Below are positions 1 to 11,435 of a stretch of DNA of 64,000 nucleotides, piece by piece. The DNA is taken from positions 1,984,001 through 2,048,000 of the forward strand of contig JAVLRN010000007.1 of NCBI GenBank assembly GCA_032821775.1, in the 5' to 3' direction. The position numbers and the translations under genes are program-made. The DNA is from Sanguinoderma infundibulare. Taxonomy: Eukaryota > Basidiomycota > Agaricomycetes > Polyporales > Polyporaceae. The stretch's first letter is position 1; each line of letters opens with the position of its first letter. Below the pieces are notes generated by a model that saw only the letters and a program-made list of their open reading frames with translations, did not search any database and was not told where the DNA came from.

Positions 1-1
1 G

Positions 2-379
2 CTCTGGAACTCGATGCGCGAATCGATCTCGCTCGTCAAGGGCAAGAATCTGGGCGCGGGCGAGGGCACGTTCAACCACATTGCGAGCGGGTACGACGCC
101 GGGTACTACGGCTACACGTACTCGCTCGTCTTCGCCGCGGACATGTACGCGACGATCTTCAAGAAGGACCCGCTGGACCCACAGCGGGGGAAGCTCTACC
201 GCGAGAAGATTCTACGTCCGGGTGGAAGCCGCGACGAGATTGACTCGCTCAAGGTACGTTGTGGGATGTTGGTTTAGGTACGGTCGCTGACTGGATCGGG
301 GGGCGTGCAGGACTTCCTTGGGCGGGAGCCGAACTCGGAGGCGTTCATTAAGGAGCTGTTCGGCAGCCAGAGCTCGTGA
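2..379 (+). CDS. M3 metallopeptidase (thimet oligopeptidase/saccharolysin type), C-terminal part
   Basis: Only the last ~106 residues lie in the window; the 5' part is off the left edge. Exons 2-253 and 311-379 join in frame across a GTACGT...GCAG intron. The visible protein has the hallmark C-terminal blocks of the neurolysin/thimet oligopeptidase family: YDAGYYGYTYSLVFAADMY, then a PGGSRD block and a FLGREPNSEAF block close to the end. The HExxH zinc site lies upstream and is not visible. The family cleaves short peptides in cytosol or mitochondria; which yeast orthologue this matches cannot be decided from the tail. The stop is TGA at 377-379. Confidence 0.9.
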
Positions 380-1444
380 GCGCAAACGGACACGACGTGG
401 TCCCACGAATTGAATGGTTCTGGTTCGGGCGAGGCTCGAGAGTGAGAGTCGGATGTGGACGGACATGATGTAATTAGCACGCATGCACTGTAACATACAT
501 ACACTACACACCGCTCTGTCCATGGCTTGGCTTGTTGGTGGTCGTGTGATGCGATCGCCTGGATTGCTTGGCCTGCGGCCCCGATCGGTGGGTTAATTTC
601 GTGTACCTCGAGCTTAAAAAGGGAAGTCCGTGTGTGAAGAGTGGTGAGAAAGATGCAGGTTCGTAAACCTTGTTCGGTTGCCATATAGGTAAAATTCGGT
701 GCTCATCCGTCGGTCGTCTGAGGTCGGTGTGGTCAGAGTGTGCTGCTCTGTGATTCAGAGCGGGGACTTGAGGGAGACCGGGATCAGCTGATCGCTCCAG
801 CGGAAGCAAAAACATCCAGGCCGTACTTATCGATGCCATCGTGCAGCACTCCACCGCTGCTTAACTTCATTCTTCCCCATCCGCTCTCCTTGGCACTTCG
901 ACGTCGTCACTCCAAGCTGCAATCCGCGCGATGACAAGCCATTCGCGGGAAGACATCGCGCAGTTACCCGAGCCGAGGCTGTTGGAGAGGGCGGCAAGAG
1001 GGGCAGTTGAGGTAACGTTCCTGCCAGCGTCCAGACGCCGCGCGCCGGCGGCGGATCGTGTTCGAGTCGAGTCGCTGACGATTTGTCGCTGGGATCGGAC
1101 ACGGGGCAGGCCACGGGCGGAGGGCTGGATGCTGCCGCGGAAGATGTGCGTTCGAACTTCTTCTTCCACCCCATACTTAAGCTTTGGGCACCGCCCGCGT
1201 TCCAAGCATTCGCCCGCCTCCAATTTCTTGGCAACACTGCTTTCCGGACGCATCGCCTGCCCGAGTTCCTCCTTGCTCTTCAACCCTCTCGACCGCTCAG
1301 AGCTGACCACATCCTCCTTCGACCTTGCACAGGCTCTGTCCGGAGTAGCTCGCAAGGCCGAGGTGAGCTAGACCATACCTACCCTCTTCCTCTCTCTTCT
1401 TCTCCTGCTCGCCCGCCGCCACTTCTGTTCGCAAAACTTGTGCC
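380..1444. other. intergenic region upstream of the stress-protein gene
   Basis: About 1.06 kb between the peptidase stop and the next ATG. Open frames here lack a convincing start or recognisable domain. The last ~100 bases before 1445 are C/T-rich, as is common in fungal 5' leaders. No repeat or RNA gene seen. Confidence 0.6.
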
Positions 1445-3692
1445 ATGAGCGAACGCCGCAAAGAGCGCAGACGCACCTGGATGGGTCGTTACTCGGCCTC
1501 CTGGAGGTCCAGCGTTCTCGATGGCAAGGACGCGGTCCTCCCCAGCCCGCAGGAGGGCAAGGAGCAGACCTACGACCGCGTCCCCGGCTCGCCTAATCCC
1601 AGCGGCTCTGGCGGCACGGGCGGCGGCAGCATTCTGCCGTTCAAGAGGAGCAACTCGGGCCAGTCCCTCGCCTCGCTCGTATCCCCACGACCGGGCACGC
1701 CGCTGACCACCAAGAAGCGCTCTGGCTCCTCGACCTCGCTCTCCCAGGATGGTCACAACGGCGACCCAAATCAGGTCCAGCCTCCCAACAACGGCCATTC
1801 GCTCGAGCGCACCATCTCATCTCTTTCCACACAGTCCACCTCCACCATGACACACCCCGCGCCCTCCCAAAAGTCCCCCGATCCCGCCGCGCGCCACCCC
1901 GGCTCCTTCTCCAAGATGTCCATCGGCTCCATGCTCTCCTCCCTCTCCCTCACACGCGGCGACCGCGCCAGCCACGGCCACGACGAGGAGCGCGGCCGCC
2001 CCCAGCGCAATGACAAAGACAAGGACAAGGACAACGCCCGCTCCTCCTCCTTCTCGGGCTCCCAAGCCGATCGCGACACCTCCGGCTCGCGTGCCCGCAG
2101 CCATTCCCCCTTCCGCCTCCGCCGCCGCCTACGCGATCCCTCTCCCGGCGTCGAAGCCCTGACCCACTCCGATGTCGAGTCCGACGCAGAGATGTCCCGC
2201 ATCCGCCCCCGCAACGCCTTCTCGTTCTCGTCCGTGTCCGACGACGAGTCCGGCGACGAGACAGAGGAAGGCACCTCGTCGGACGAGTCCTGGACCGAGG
2301 ACGGCAAGCTCGACGACATCACCGAGCAGAACACCGAGGCCAACGCCCTCGTCCCCGCCACCTCCGTCGATCAGGACGTCCCGGACTACCTCGGCGAGGG
2401 CGTGAACGTCATCATGCCTCCAGAGCCCTACTTTCCGTCGACGCTCAACGGCGGCCAAGGCCGGAATCCGAGAAGGCGCAAGTCGATGAAACCCCAGGAT
2501 ACGCTCCCTTTGGACACCTCGCGCCCCGTCTTCCAGAGAGACCGCTGCATCATTACCGTCACCCACGGCAGCCCAGAGAGCATACATCGAGAGACGGGTC
2601 GCCAAGGGAAGCGGTACGTCCTCGCAAGCGATCTCAGTGAGGAGTCGAGGTACGCGTTGGAGTGGGGGATTGGCACCGTCCTGAGGGACGGCGACGAGCT
2701 GTGAGTCCGATTACGTCTTCCTCTTGTACCCCCGCGCGCGGCAGGTGCTCATGATCGCCCGCTCTAGCATCATCGTGACAGTGGTGGAAAACGAGAGCAA
2801 AGGTGCGTGTCCCCTGCCGTCATACGACCCGTGCGCGAGATGTGTGTTCCAGAGTCCCGTCTCTCCTGACCTCGGGCTTCTCTTTGCCTTTTCTTTAGTC
2901 GACCCCCAGATCCCCAACCCCGCCGATCGCGCTACAAAGCTCCGCGCCCAGCAAGAGGTACGTGCCTAAACCTCGCCCGCGGGGCTGAGCTGAACTCGGC
3001 ACCTAGCGTCAAGCCTTGGCGTACATCCTCGTCCGCCAAGCGACGAGCCTCCTGCAGCGCACGCGGCTCAACGTCGCCATCCAATGTCAAGCTTGGCACG
3101 CCAAGAACTCGCGACATATGCTGCTCGGTGCGCCTCAATACACACCCTTATTGACAGAATCATCTGCTCACCCCGCGTGTCCGTCGCGCAGACATCGTGG
3201 ACCACTACGAGCCGGTCATGCTCATCGTCGGCTCCCGAGGCTTGGGCAACCTCAAGGGGTGCGTGCGCTCACCCCTCATTCATTCTCTTGCGCTAACTGA
3301 CACACCCAACGCACGTGCACGCGCACCCCTTACTTACTTCCCCCAGCATCCTCCTCGGCTCGACCTCTCACTACCTCATCCAGAAGTGCTCCGTGCCGGT
3401 CATGGTCGCCCGCCGGCGGCTCAAGCGCCCCCCGCGGCGCGCGGCGCACCTCAAGGCGCATCGCGCGCGCGTCTCGCTCGCGCAGGCCGCCGTGGACCGC
3501 GTCGCGTCCAAGGTCGACCAGGACGTGGCGAAGATGCGGAGCGAGATCGCGCGCGACGACGAGCGCCGCAGCGGCGACGGCGGCCACACGGACGTCGAGG
3601 ACGACGTCGAGACCGAGGTCGAGGGCGAGCCGGGCCCGCCGCCCGTCGACCGGGAGAACTCGCTCGGGGAGAAGATCGGGAGCGGGGAGTGA
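1445..3692 (+). CDS. universal stress protein (UspA) domain protein with long disordered N-terminus
   Basis: Six exons: 1445-2700, 2768-2802, 2899-2957, 3007-3127, 3192-3258, 3347-3692, giving 627 aa. Residues 1-~385 are Ser/Pro/Arg/Asp-rich and look disordered, with RS-like and acidic patches (likely phosphorylation targets). The Usp fold starts near residue 389 (RYVLASDLSEESRYALEWG) and ends near 537 (SVPVMVARRR). It contains GSRGLGNLKGILLGS, which fits the G-x2-G-x9-G-S/T nucleotide motif of ATP-binding Usp proteins. The C-terminal ~90 residues are charged and helical-looking. An alternative acceptor at 2744 in intron 1 would create a stop, so 2767 was used. The family is linked to stress tolerance; the exact role here is not visible. 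Confidence 0.88.
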
Positions 3693-4156
3693 GCGCGTTT
3701 TGGGATGCGGGCGTTCGTGTTCGCGTGGATGGAACCATCATGGAAGACACGACCGTGATGATGACTCGGCTCGGCATATAGCTGCTGGCGGTCGAGCGAT
3801 GGAGGATGGCGGAGGAGGGTGCGTCTGCCGTCTTGGCTCTGACACGATACTGGTCGGTTTTCCACCTCGTATATTATACCTCACGCTGTGTAGCGGTGTC
3901 GTGGGCTCGGGACTCCCTGCTCTCACTGACGACTCAGTACTACTCGGTACTCAGCTAGTACTCATTATATTCGGAGCGATGGCCCATGTATTACTCATTA
4001 TAGATCACTATGACTATGCTACTCATGACATGTCTTGAGGTGTGCGGTGTTGCATTGATAATCCAAAACCAACCATTGTGCACCTCGCAAGTCCATCTAC
4101 TACCCTGGAGGTTATATGGTTGAACGGCGCAGATGGCGCGGTTTCTTCTGTTTCCC
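3693..4156. other. intergenic spacer between convergent genes
   Basis: 464 bases between the stress-protein stop and the PET127 stop. It is AT-richer near 3940-4030 and has several imperfect copies of ACTCATTAT/ACTCAT. It probably holds both 3' UTRs. No gene seen. Confidence 0.6.
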
Positions 4157-6505
4157 CTATTCCCCCTTCGGTATGCCGCCTTTGGTCGGGGAGGCGACCT
4201 CTACCGCGGGCTCCTCAACAGCAGGCTCCTCAACGACGTCTTCGATCGTCGCCTCGAACGTCGCCTCCGGGAACTCAGCCCCAGCCTCCATCGTCGGTTC
4301 CGCGTCCGGAAGAGACTGGGCAATCGCCTCTTGCCGCGCGTACGCCTTCTGCCTTCGGGCTCTGACTTCCGCCTGCGGCTCGTCGACGCGCTCGAGTTTG
4401 AACTGGATCCCCCCTGCAGGCCAGCATGAGGAACGACGGAGCATGACACGGCCAAGAGACAGAAAGAGGAAACGTACAAGGGGCGTTTGTGCCGATCACT
4501 TTCGCGTCTCTGGTCGGCTTGCCGTTCACGACGTTTGTCAGGGACAGCCTGAGCTCGACGACGGGCGGTTGGGAGCCGGGATTGGGGTTCTTCAGGGGCT
4601 CGACCCAGACGCGGAGGTATTGTTTGTGCTTTTCAAACGTGCACTGCACCGACTGTGTGTGTCCGTCAGCATCCCCACCGTCCCGGACGCTCCCTCGATT
4701 GTGCTATGGCAAACGAACGAGGGACACGCACCTGGTTGGGGAAGCACTTGGTGATGTGCTTGTAGAGCATCTCCATGATGCGCACGCACCGCAGGAACAC
4801 GCGCGTCCCCGCGCCCTCGCGCCCGAACAGGCAGAGGTCCATCTCCTTGAGCGACACGTACTGGAAGCCGAAGAGGCGCGCCGTGTTGTGGTACGCGACG
4901 AGGACGCCGTCCATGTTGCCGATGCGCGCCTGGAACGAGTACTCGAGGAACGCGGCGCGGATCATGTCGTAGTACTCCTCCTCGAACGAGTCGCGCCGGC
5001 CGGTCAGGCGCTCGAGAGAGATGTGGGTGTGGTTCAGGTAGTTGTACACGTCGTGCCGGACGGCGGAGATTGCGCGCGTCTTGAGGTCGAAGACGCCCGT
5101 GCCGGGGAGGCGGTCGTCGACGCAGTCGAGCTGGGAGCGCATGAGGAACTTGCCGTGCTGGAGTGGCGAGAACGTGAGGGTTGAATGCGGGATCGGGTGT
5201 GCAGGGGATCATACCTTCGCGTACCGGTGCACGTCTCTTAGTTTCGGGTGGTCCTTGCCGGTATACGACTTCAGGAACTTGTTGAAAGTATTCTCGGGAA
5301 GGGTGAGGAATTTCTCCAGCAATGTGCCCTGTTTGTATGTCAATGAGAGAGCAGGGCGATATTTATCAAGAGTACTGACCAGAGGTAGAAGGATCATTTC
5401 TTCGTCGCACGGGTCACGCGAATCATCGGAATCTGTTGTATAAACACCGTTCTGGTAGCGAAGAATGACAGACGTCGGTATTCGCTGCCCTGGTGTGAAG
5501 TATCGCGGCTGATCCTGGTTCAGCGATTGCTACCAAGGACAACATGATTGTGATACTCACAGCCTCTTCAAACTCTTCACTCAACTTGCTTGTATTGATC
5601 GACCTCTCGAGGGACATAAGCAGATATATTTGGGTCAGAATCCCAGTAAGAGAAGATGTGGACCCGATATATTTGCACTTTGCTTGATGAGCATTCGCAA
5701 TCAAGCCCTTGTCTCGAGAACTTGGCGTGAACCCGGGTAACTTGTCGAACGCGAAGTCGCTGACTCGGGGGATGTTCTCGAGGTAGGGGGTAAAGTTGTA
5801 CTTGTGTGACTCTGGATCCCTGAGTCGATGTACACCTGGCCTATATACTTATGTTACACGACTGGAAGCGTGGACGGAAGAGTGAAGGGGGACGAACTTT
5901 AAAAGGACTTGTCCGAGACCGTGGGCTAGCTTCGGGACGCGGTTCCTCTTCCATTTGTTTGCATCTAACGACCAGAGAGCCTGAAAATGCGTGTCGATGA
6001 CAAACATCGCGGAGCACATACCTTGGAGGGGTTTAAATACGCCATCTTGCCACAAGCCCGACTGAACAACAACCCCATCGGATGACGGTGTTTCTGAGTC
6101 CTTGCCTTGGGCAGAAACAGGATTCATAAACAGGCCTACGATTGATTTAGACGGGAACGGCGGGAAATGGTAACCGACACATACTTTCCAGTGGGTGGAA
6201 GGATTTTCGCTTGGACTTCTTTGTCGTGGTGTGTAAGACCTCACTGCCATCCAGTTCTACCTGGAAAATGTCACAAACTAGGCGCATGAGACTTGCAGAA
6301 CCATGCGCACCTCCGCTTTGCCTTTCTCATCAGAGCCGGTGGCCGGCATGTTTGCGTAGATTAAGTGCCAGGGGATCAGATTCGCGTCAGGATCTGGCGC
6401 GGAGGTTGTCACTGATCGTGACCAGGCCGCAGTACGAAGCGAACTAGAGAGATGGCATGTCCTCGATGAAAGCGAAGCCGGTCGAGGTAACGCGCGGAGG
6501 TGCAT
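4157..6505 (-). CDS. PET127: Pet127-family mitochondrial protein
   Basis: Ten exons (5' to 3'): 6505-6311, 6260-6185, 6135-6022, 5964-5898, 5840-5561, 5514-5380, 5328-5215, 5157-4732, 4652-4478, 4413-4157; 612 aa with phases closing throughout. The first ~40 residues are Arg/Ser/Ala-rich with almost no acidic residues, as in a mitochondrial presequence. Pet127 blocks follow: KLAHGLGQVL then PGVHRLRDPESHKYNF, the KYIGSTSS stretch, GTLLEKFLTLPEN, RSQLDCVDDRLPGTGVFDLK, ARIGNMDGVLVAYHNTARLF and SVQCTFE. In yeast Pet127 takes part in mitochondrial RNA 5' processing and turnover at the inner membrane. The 5329-5379 intron is 51 nt with no in-frame stop, so retention cannot be excluded. The exon-4 donor is an unusual GTTCGT. 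Confidence 0.88.
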
Positions 6506-6887
6506 GGCGAAGAACAGCTGATCGCTGGCAGAGTTCCAGATGAAATGAAGCTGAAAACGAGAGCGAGAATGACAGACGCAAAGTCCTGCCCCGCAAAGGC
6601 GCAGCTAGCCGAGAGAATGAGCACCGTAGTCAAGGCGTGGTGGACGGTGAAAGCAACCCCCTCGAGCAGCCTCGAGCTCACTGTCGGGCACACGAAAACG
6701 GCTACTCACAGCCACGTGCGCGTTGTGCATGGGCGCTTCCCCGCAGCATAGCGGTCGCGACGGAGCGCAGGCCCGGACTTGCCAGTGCAGTCCCTGCCTC
6801 CACCTCCACCTTCTTCCTCTCGCCCAACGCTGTCGACGACTACCCACTCACGGCTTCCTTCTCGTTCAACGCTAGCGGCCGGTCAAG
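6506..6887. promoter_or_regulatory. shared upstream region of PET127 and ARL8
   Basis: 382 bases between two divergently transcribed ATGs. It should hold both promoters. No clear TATA box; pyrimidine-rich stretches (about 6780-6880) precede the ARL8 start. Confidence 0.5.
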
Positions 6888-8084
6888 ATGGCTTCTTTCT
6901 TCTCTTCCTTGCTGCAGTGGTTCAGCGGGTATGCATACCTCTCCCTCCGTGTGGCGACTCCGCTAACCCCGCAACAGCCTCTTCTTTTCCAAGACAGCCG
7001 AAATTGCCATCATAGGATTACAGGTGAATATTCAATTGTATGTACCTTGAATGCCGCACCTCAATTGAACCCCTCGTCAAGGCATCCGGCAAGACTTCGT
7101 TCGTGAACGTCTTGGGAACGGGCCAGGTGCGTGCACATTCTAGACCACGCGCATAGCTGCTATCCTAACCCTGGCACTCCTTCCAGTGGAGCGAAGACGT
7201 TGTACCTACTGTCGCCTTTAACCTAAGGAAGGTCAGGAAAGGTAACGTCACGCTCAAGATATGGGATGTAGCCGGTACGCCCCCTCCCCCCAACCGTCGC
7301 GCGTTCCTCCCAGGTGCAGACCCCCGCTAGGTCAACCGAGATACCGGTCAATATGGGAACGATATTGTAACGGTGTCGATGCTGTCGTGTACGTGCATGT
7401 GCTTGGCTCGGACTGTCAAAAACCTCGTTCACTCTCGAGTTGCTCCTCAGCTTTGTAGTCGATTCTGTAGATGTAAGGCTTTAGGAGATCATTGTCTATA
7501 TGAGCTCGCTAACATCCACCGGCACAATCAACAGAAGGAGAAATTCGAGACGGCACGTTTCGAGCTGCACCAGCTCCTCGCGCAGCCTAGCCTGTCCGGC
7601 GTTCCCCTTCTAGTGGTGAGCATCCCTAACATGTCTCTGCGCGGCACTTGGCACACTGCCGGAGCCGGACTGACACGTTCGACAGCTTGGGAACAAGAAC
7701 GACCTCGAGGGCCATGCGTCCGTCAAGGAGCTTATCAACGCGCTGTGAGTGTTCCCCAGTTTGAGCTTTTTCAGGCACGGCAATAATGTCCATGGTCATT
7801 TTGTACTTGCAGCCAACTAGAAAAGATTACGACTCGACCTGTCTCAGTAAGTCCACTATAGTCTAGCTGTTATTCCCAGATCTGACGACAATTTCCCCAG
7901 TGCTATTCGGTGAGTTGTTTGGAGAAAATATTGCGCTTGATCCCTTACCCCTCCACAGTGCTCAATGAAGAGTCAACACAACCTGTGCGTACCAGTCTAC
8001 CTACACAACACGTGTTCACTTGCTCATTCCGATCATCACTGCAGAGACATTGTATTACAATGGTTGGCTGAACGGAGTCATTGA
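6888..8084 (+). CDS. ARL8: Arl8-type ADP-ribosylation-factor-like small GTPase
   Basis: Twelve exons: 6888-6928, 6978-7023, 7082-7126, 7187-7274, 7331-7388, 7451-7472, 7535-7615, 7686-7744, 7813-7846, 7901-7909, 7959-7984, 8045-8084; 182 aa, the normal Arl length. Visible motifs are the P-loop GLQASGKTS, switch I VPTVAFN, switch [18 protein letters not shown] and the G4 motif GNKND. The C-terminus LDIVLQWL matches Arl8 closely. The start lacks the myristoylated Gly2 of Arfs and begins with a hydrophobic [12 protein letters not shown] helix, as in Arl8. In animals Arl8 recruits motors and tethers to lysosomes; a vacuolar/late-endosomal role here is inferred. Exon 10 is only 9 nt, encoding CYS. 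Confidence 0.93.
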
Positions 8085-8367
8085 TCTCACGCATGCTCTT
8101 ACGACGTACATTACATACCTGCTATTTCGTATCCCGGAGGTCGCTTTTTTGGTTTGCTGCCTTTACTGTACTTTATCCCTGTCGATTTGTGACATGTTCC
8201 TTCCTGTCCTCGTTCTGCTCTCGTCTCGCCAATCCATTGCCGCCGTGCGTGCGGCAGCAGCAGTGCTGATGTATAACACTCTACTCAAGGCGGATGCTGG
8301 AACTAGTCTGGAACATTACACACATCCATCTCTTCGTGATCAGACCACCCGGAACCCAAGTCCAACC

Positions 8368-9517
8368 TCAATCCGTATCCATCCGATCCCCACTCCCCTC
8401 CCCATCCGCCTCCCTCCTCGCCTGATCCTGCAGCGCGCGCAAGAACGGCTCGACACCCGTCCCCGCCTCGGCCGGCAAGCCCAGCGTCCTCACCAAATCG
8501 CCCAGGAGCCCCGTCCGGAGCGCCATGTCGAGGTTCCTGACTGCCGCGCGGAACTGCGGCGACGAGACGACCTGCTCTAGCGTCTCGACCGTCGGCGGCC
8601 GCGGCAGGTCGGGCGGCAGGTGCGGGAAGAGCGACTGCGCGAGCTCGGGGCGGGCCGCGAACAGCGGACGGAGGTTGGCGGGGGTGAGGACGTCGGTCAG
8701 CGAGATCTCGGGCTGCTGCTGTTGGGGTTGGCCGGGGCCGGTGAGGTTGGCGCGGGCGTTGGTGCCGAGGGAGGTGACGATGGAGCGGATTCGGGCGAGC
8801 TCTTCCGGCGTTGGTTGGTACTCGCCTGGGCGTTGGGACCTGGAAGCGGAAAGGTTTGGAATGGAGGCTTTGGTGGATGGGAAGGGGAACACTTACGCGG
8901 CAGACGTGGAAGACGACGCAGCGGGGGCAGAGGAGGTGGACGCCCGGTTGTTGGGGTTGTAGCCCTCGGAGTACCAGATGGGGACGATGCTCGGGTCGGC
9001 GAGGAGGCGGTTCAAGTTGCCCACGAACTCTTCGTCTCGGCTCCCGTCAGCATCCTAGCGGATTCCTTAAGTTAACCGATGTACGCATCGTGGACCTGGT
9101 CGAGCCCGCTCACCTGCATCCAGAACTGGAGCACAAGAAGGAAGAAACGACTTCAGCATGACAAGATGGCTAAAAGATATGACGCGACGTACGAAGTGCC
9201 GTTGGTTCGACGACGAGAACTTGAGGACGTACGTCCGTCCCCAGGCGGACTGCCCGACCTTCTGGAACGTCGCGTCCCCGGGGAAGAGGATGAGGTCCTT
9301 TACAACCGTTAGCATATGGCAATCTATTGTCCTAGGAGGATGTGTAGCACACCTCATCAGCATTGTTGTTGGACCGGTTCTTCCAGATGAAGTGCAACAG
9401 GCCGTCCTCGCCGTTTTGGAGGAGGACCGCGCCCTTGGTCGGGTCGGGGTCGACAAAGTTGGTGTTCCCGCGTCGGAAAGCGCGGCCAGCCTTGAACGCG
9501 AGTCGGGTTTCCGCCAT
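8368..9517 (-). CDS. RPN13: 26S proteasome ubiquitin receptor Rpn13/ADRM1
   Basis: Five exons: 9517-9353, 9297-9193, 9125-9114, 9054-8897, 8839-8368; 303 aa. Residues 1-~115 form the Pru domain that binds Rpn2 and ubiquitin: KAGRAFRRGNTNFVDPDPTKG, then LLHFIWKNR and DLILFPGDATFQKV. A Ser/Ala-rich linker follows. The C-terminal part (about 200-290) resembles the DEUBAD domain that activates the deubiquitinase Uch37: SLTDVLTPANLRPLFAARPE and LFPHLPPD. Many yeasts lack that domain, so its presence is informative. Exon 3 is only 12 nt and encodes FWMQ, a core Pru segment, which confirms the splicing. The gene is convergent with ARL8, with 283 bases between the stops. Confidence 0.94.
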
Positions 9518-10067
9518 GGTTTGTGTCTAGGTCAGCGAGGATGGACTGGTGTGCGTGGTGTAGGATTGCGTTCTGCAGCAGGACGCGTCACCGCCGCGAT
9601 CGGGCGCTTGTGACCGTGAACGCGACGCGCGCTTTGACGCTCATCCAGCACAGACTGCACACTACGACCACATACACCTTATTCTGCCCCCAATAAGCCT
9701 TCTGGGTTAAGATATACCTAGAGTACGGCAAACAAAAAACTGGCTTCGCAGGTACCCCCGTGCCCGGCCGGCGTTAGCTCGTGAGTCTGGAGCCATTCGT
9801 CCTGACTCTGACTCTGCCCCCCCCGGGCGATTATATCTACTTTCGGGCTTCTCCACCAACGCCAAGACTAGCTGCTTTGATTTCGCACCCAACCAGGGAA
9901 TTTCGAGGAGTGTGAAACTCGGCCCCGAGTCAGTTCCGAGCGCACTGCGCAGTGCGCATCGTTCAGGGCATCGCCATTGCCAATCCAAGTCGCTGCGTCG
10001 CTTCTGTCCCTGGTGGCTACTTAAGAGGTGCGTAGGCCGTAAACTCATACGAAGTCCACTGACCCAG
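9518..10067. promoter_or_regulatory. divergent upstream region of RPN13 and the F-box-like gene
   Basis: About 550 bases. An open frame in phase with the next gene extends back to 9912 but starts with an unconvincing basic leader, so the downstream ATG was preferred. No TATA box recognised. Confidence 0.45.
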
Positions 10068-11339
10068 ATGGCGGTTTCGACGATCTTCAGCTCCCCCTTC
10101 ACGAGGATGGACACCTTCCCTACAGAGCTTATCGAGGCCATCTTGGAACACGTCTACTACAAGAAAGGCGTTCCAGACTACAACACCCTCCGCGCATGCG
10201 CCCTTGTGTCTTGGACATGGCGAGAACCCGCCCAGCGGCTGCTGTTTCGGCATGCTACCCTGCGCGGAATCCATCACGGCCGCCAGCACCTCTCGTTTCT
10301 TCAAGCCACCACTTCAGAGACGGAATATGGGCGTACACTCGGGGGGCATGTCCGCGTCCTGGAGCTATTCATTGGGGATAAGGCGGGGCTCGACTTGGAC
10401 GACGCGGACCTTGCGGACATCCTCAGTCGCACCCCCCGGGTATACGAGCTCGTCTTACGGGTGACCGGAATACATCAGTTCGCAACGGGAACGATGGAGA
10501 AGCTCCGTACCCTCGCCGCCCCCCACGTCGCCGGCGAGCCCTCTCACACGCCCTTGCGCATCCGTGCGCTCAGCCTGCTCTCGTGTGGGATCCAGAGCCC
10601 CATCCTCTACCACCTCCTCTCCATCTGGCCCGGCATCGAGTTCCTCTTCGTCGGCGTCGAGATCGCCGCGCCACCGCCCAAGTGGCAGCCAACCTTCAAG
10701 CTCTACCAGCTCACGCTCATGCGCACGCCCCGGCTCTCCATCCTCTCCTGGCTCCTTGCCTCGAGCACGGACAGCCTCCGGATCGTCTCCTTCCGCGACG
10801 CGCCCGGGCGCGAGCTGGACCCGCTCCTTGACGAGGTCGGCCCGCGCCTGCGCTCGCTCCAGCTGATGAACTACAGCCTGCGGGCGACGAAGGTGCTGCA
10901 GCGGTGCCCGAACCTGGAGGAGTTCGTGCTTGTGCAGCTGTCGACGCTGTTCGGGCTCGAGGGGCTGCCGAAGACGCTGGAGCATTTGAGCTGCAGAAAC
11001 CTGCCGTCGGAGACACAGTCGCTGGACTCCGTCATCGAGGCGGTGGGCATGCTGCCGAGATTGCGGGTGGTCACGTGTGACCGGAGCGCGATATCGGAAG
11101 AGCGGTTTGGTGAGCTGGAGGGGTTGTGTGGGGAGAAGGGGGTGCAGTTGTTTGTGGACGAGACTCCATTTTGGGTGGTAAGGACTCCAGCTTGGGTTGA
11201 GCGAGATTGGTGTGTGACTGAGTGCATTGCCGCAGAGAGAGGATCCAGTTCGTGTTGGTCGCTTTCCGAAGAGGAAATCTGTCGCCAACTTCGCGCTCAT
11301 GAATTGAAGGGATTCCGGGAGGGACGTAACGGGGTGTAG
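10068..11339 (+). CDS. F-box/LRR-like protein
   Basis: Single open exon of 423 aa. The N-terminal region FPTELIEAILEHVYY...TLRACALVSWTWREPAQRLLF has the LP.E.I..I..H....L..C.LV...W...A...LF pattern of basidiomycete F-box proteins (residues ~14-65). The rest has irregular leucine-rich strands typical of the fungal F-box/LRR expansion. The likely role is a substrate adaptor of an SCF ubiquitin ligase. The in-frame ATGs at 9912 and 10107 are alternatives; 10068 was chosen because it sits just ahead of the domain. The last ~50 residues after 11180 are less LRR-like, and a small unseen intron there is possible. The stop lies 96 bases from the convergent SCOC-like gene. Confidence 0.75.
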   Translation: MAVSTIFSSPFTRMDTFPTELIEAILEHVYYKKGVPDYNTLRACALVSWTWREPAQRLLFRHATLRGIHHGRQHLSFLQATTSETEYGRTLGGHVRVLELFIGDKAGLDLDDADLADILSRTPRVYELVLRVTGIHQFATGTMEKLRTLAAPHVAGEPSHTPLRIRALSLLSCGIQSPILYHLLSIWPGIEFLFVGVEIAAPPPKWQPTFKLYQLTLMRTPRLSILSWLLASSTDSLRIVSFRDAPGRELDPLLDEVGPRLRSLQLMNYSLRATKVLQRCPNLEEFVLVQLSTLFGLEGLPKTLEHLSCRNLPSETQSLDSVIEAVGMLPRLRVVTCDRSAISEERFGELEGLCGEKGVQLFVDETPFWVVRTPAWVERDWCVTECIAAERGSSSCWSLSEEEICRQLRAHELKGFREGRNGV

Positions 11340-11435
11340 GCTCGAGATGGGCATAACGTGTGTAGGCACGTCTCACGAGGAATTTCAAGGAGTGTTTGCA
11401 GCATACCAGTGTACAACATAGATAGGAGGTCGCAA

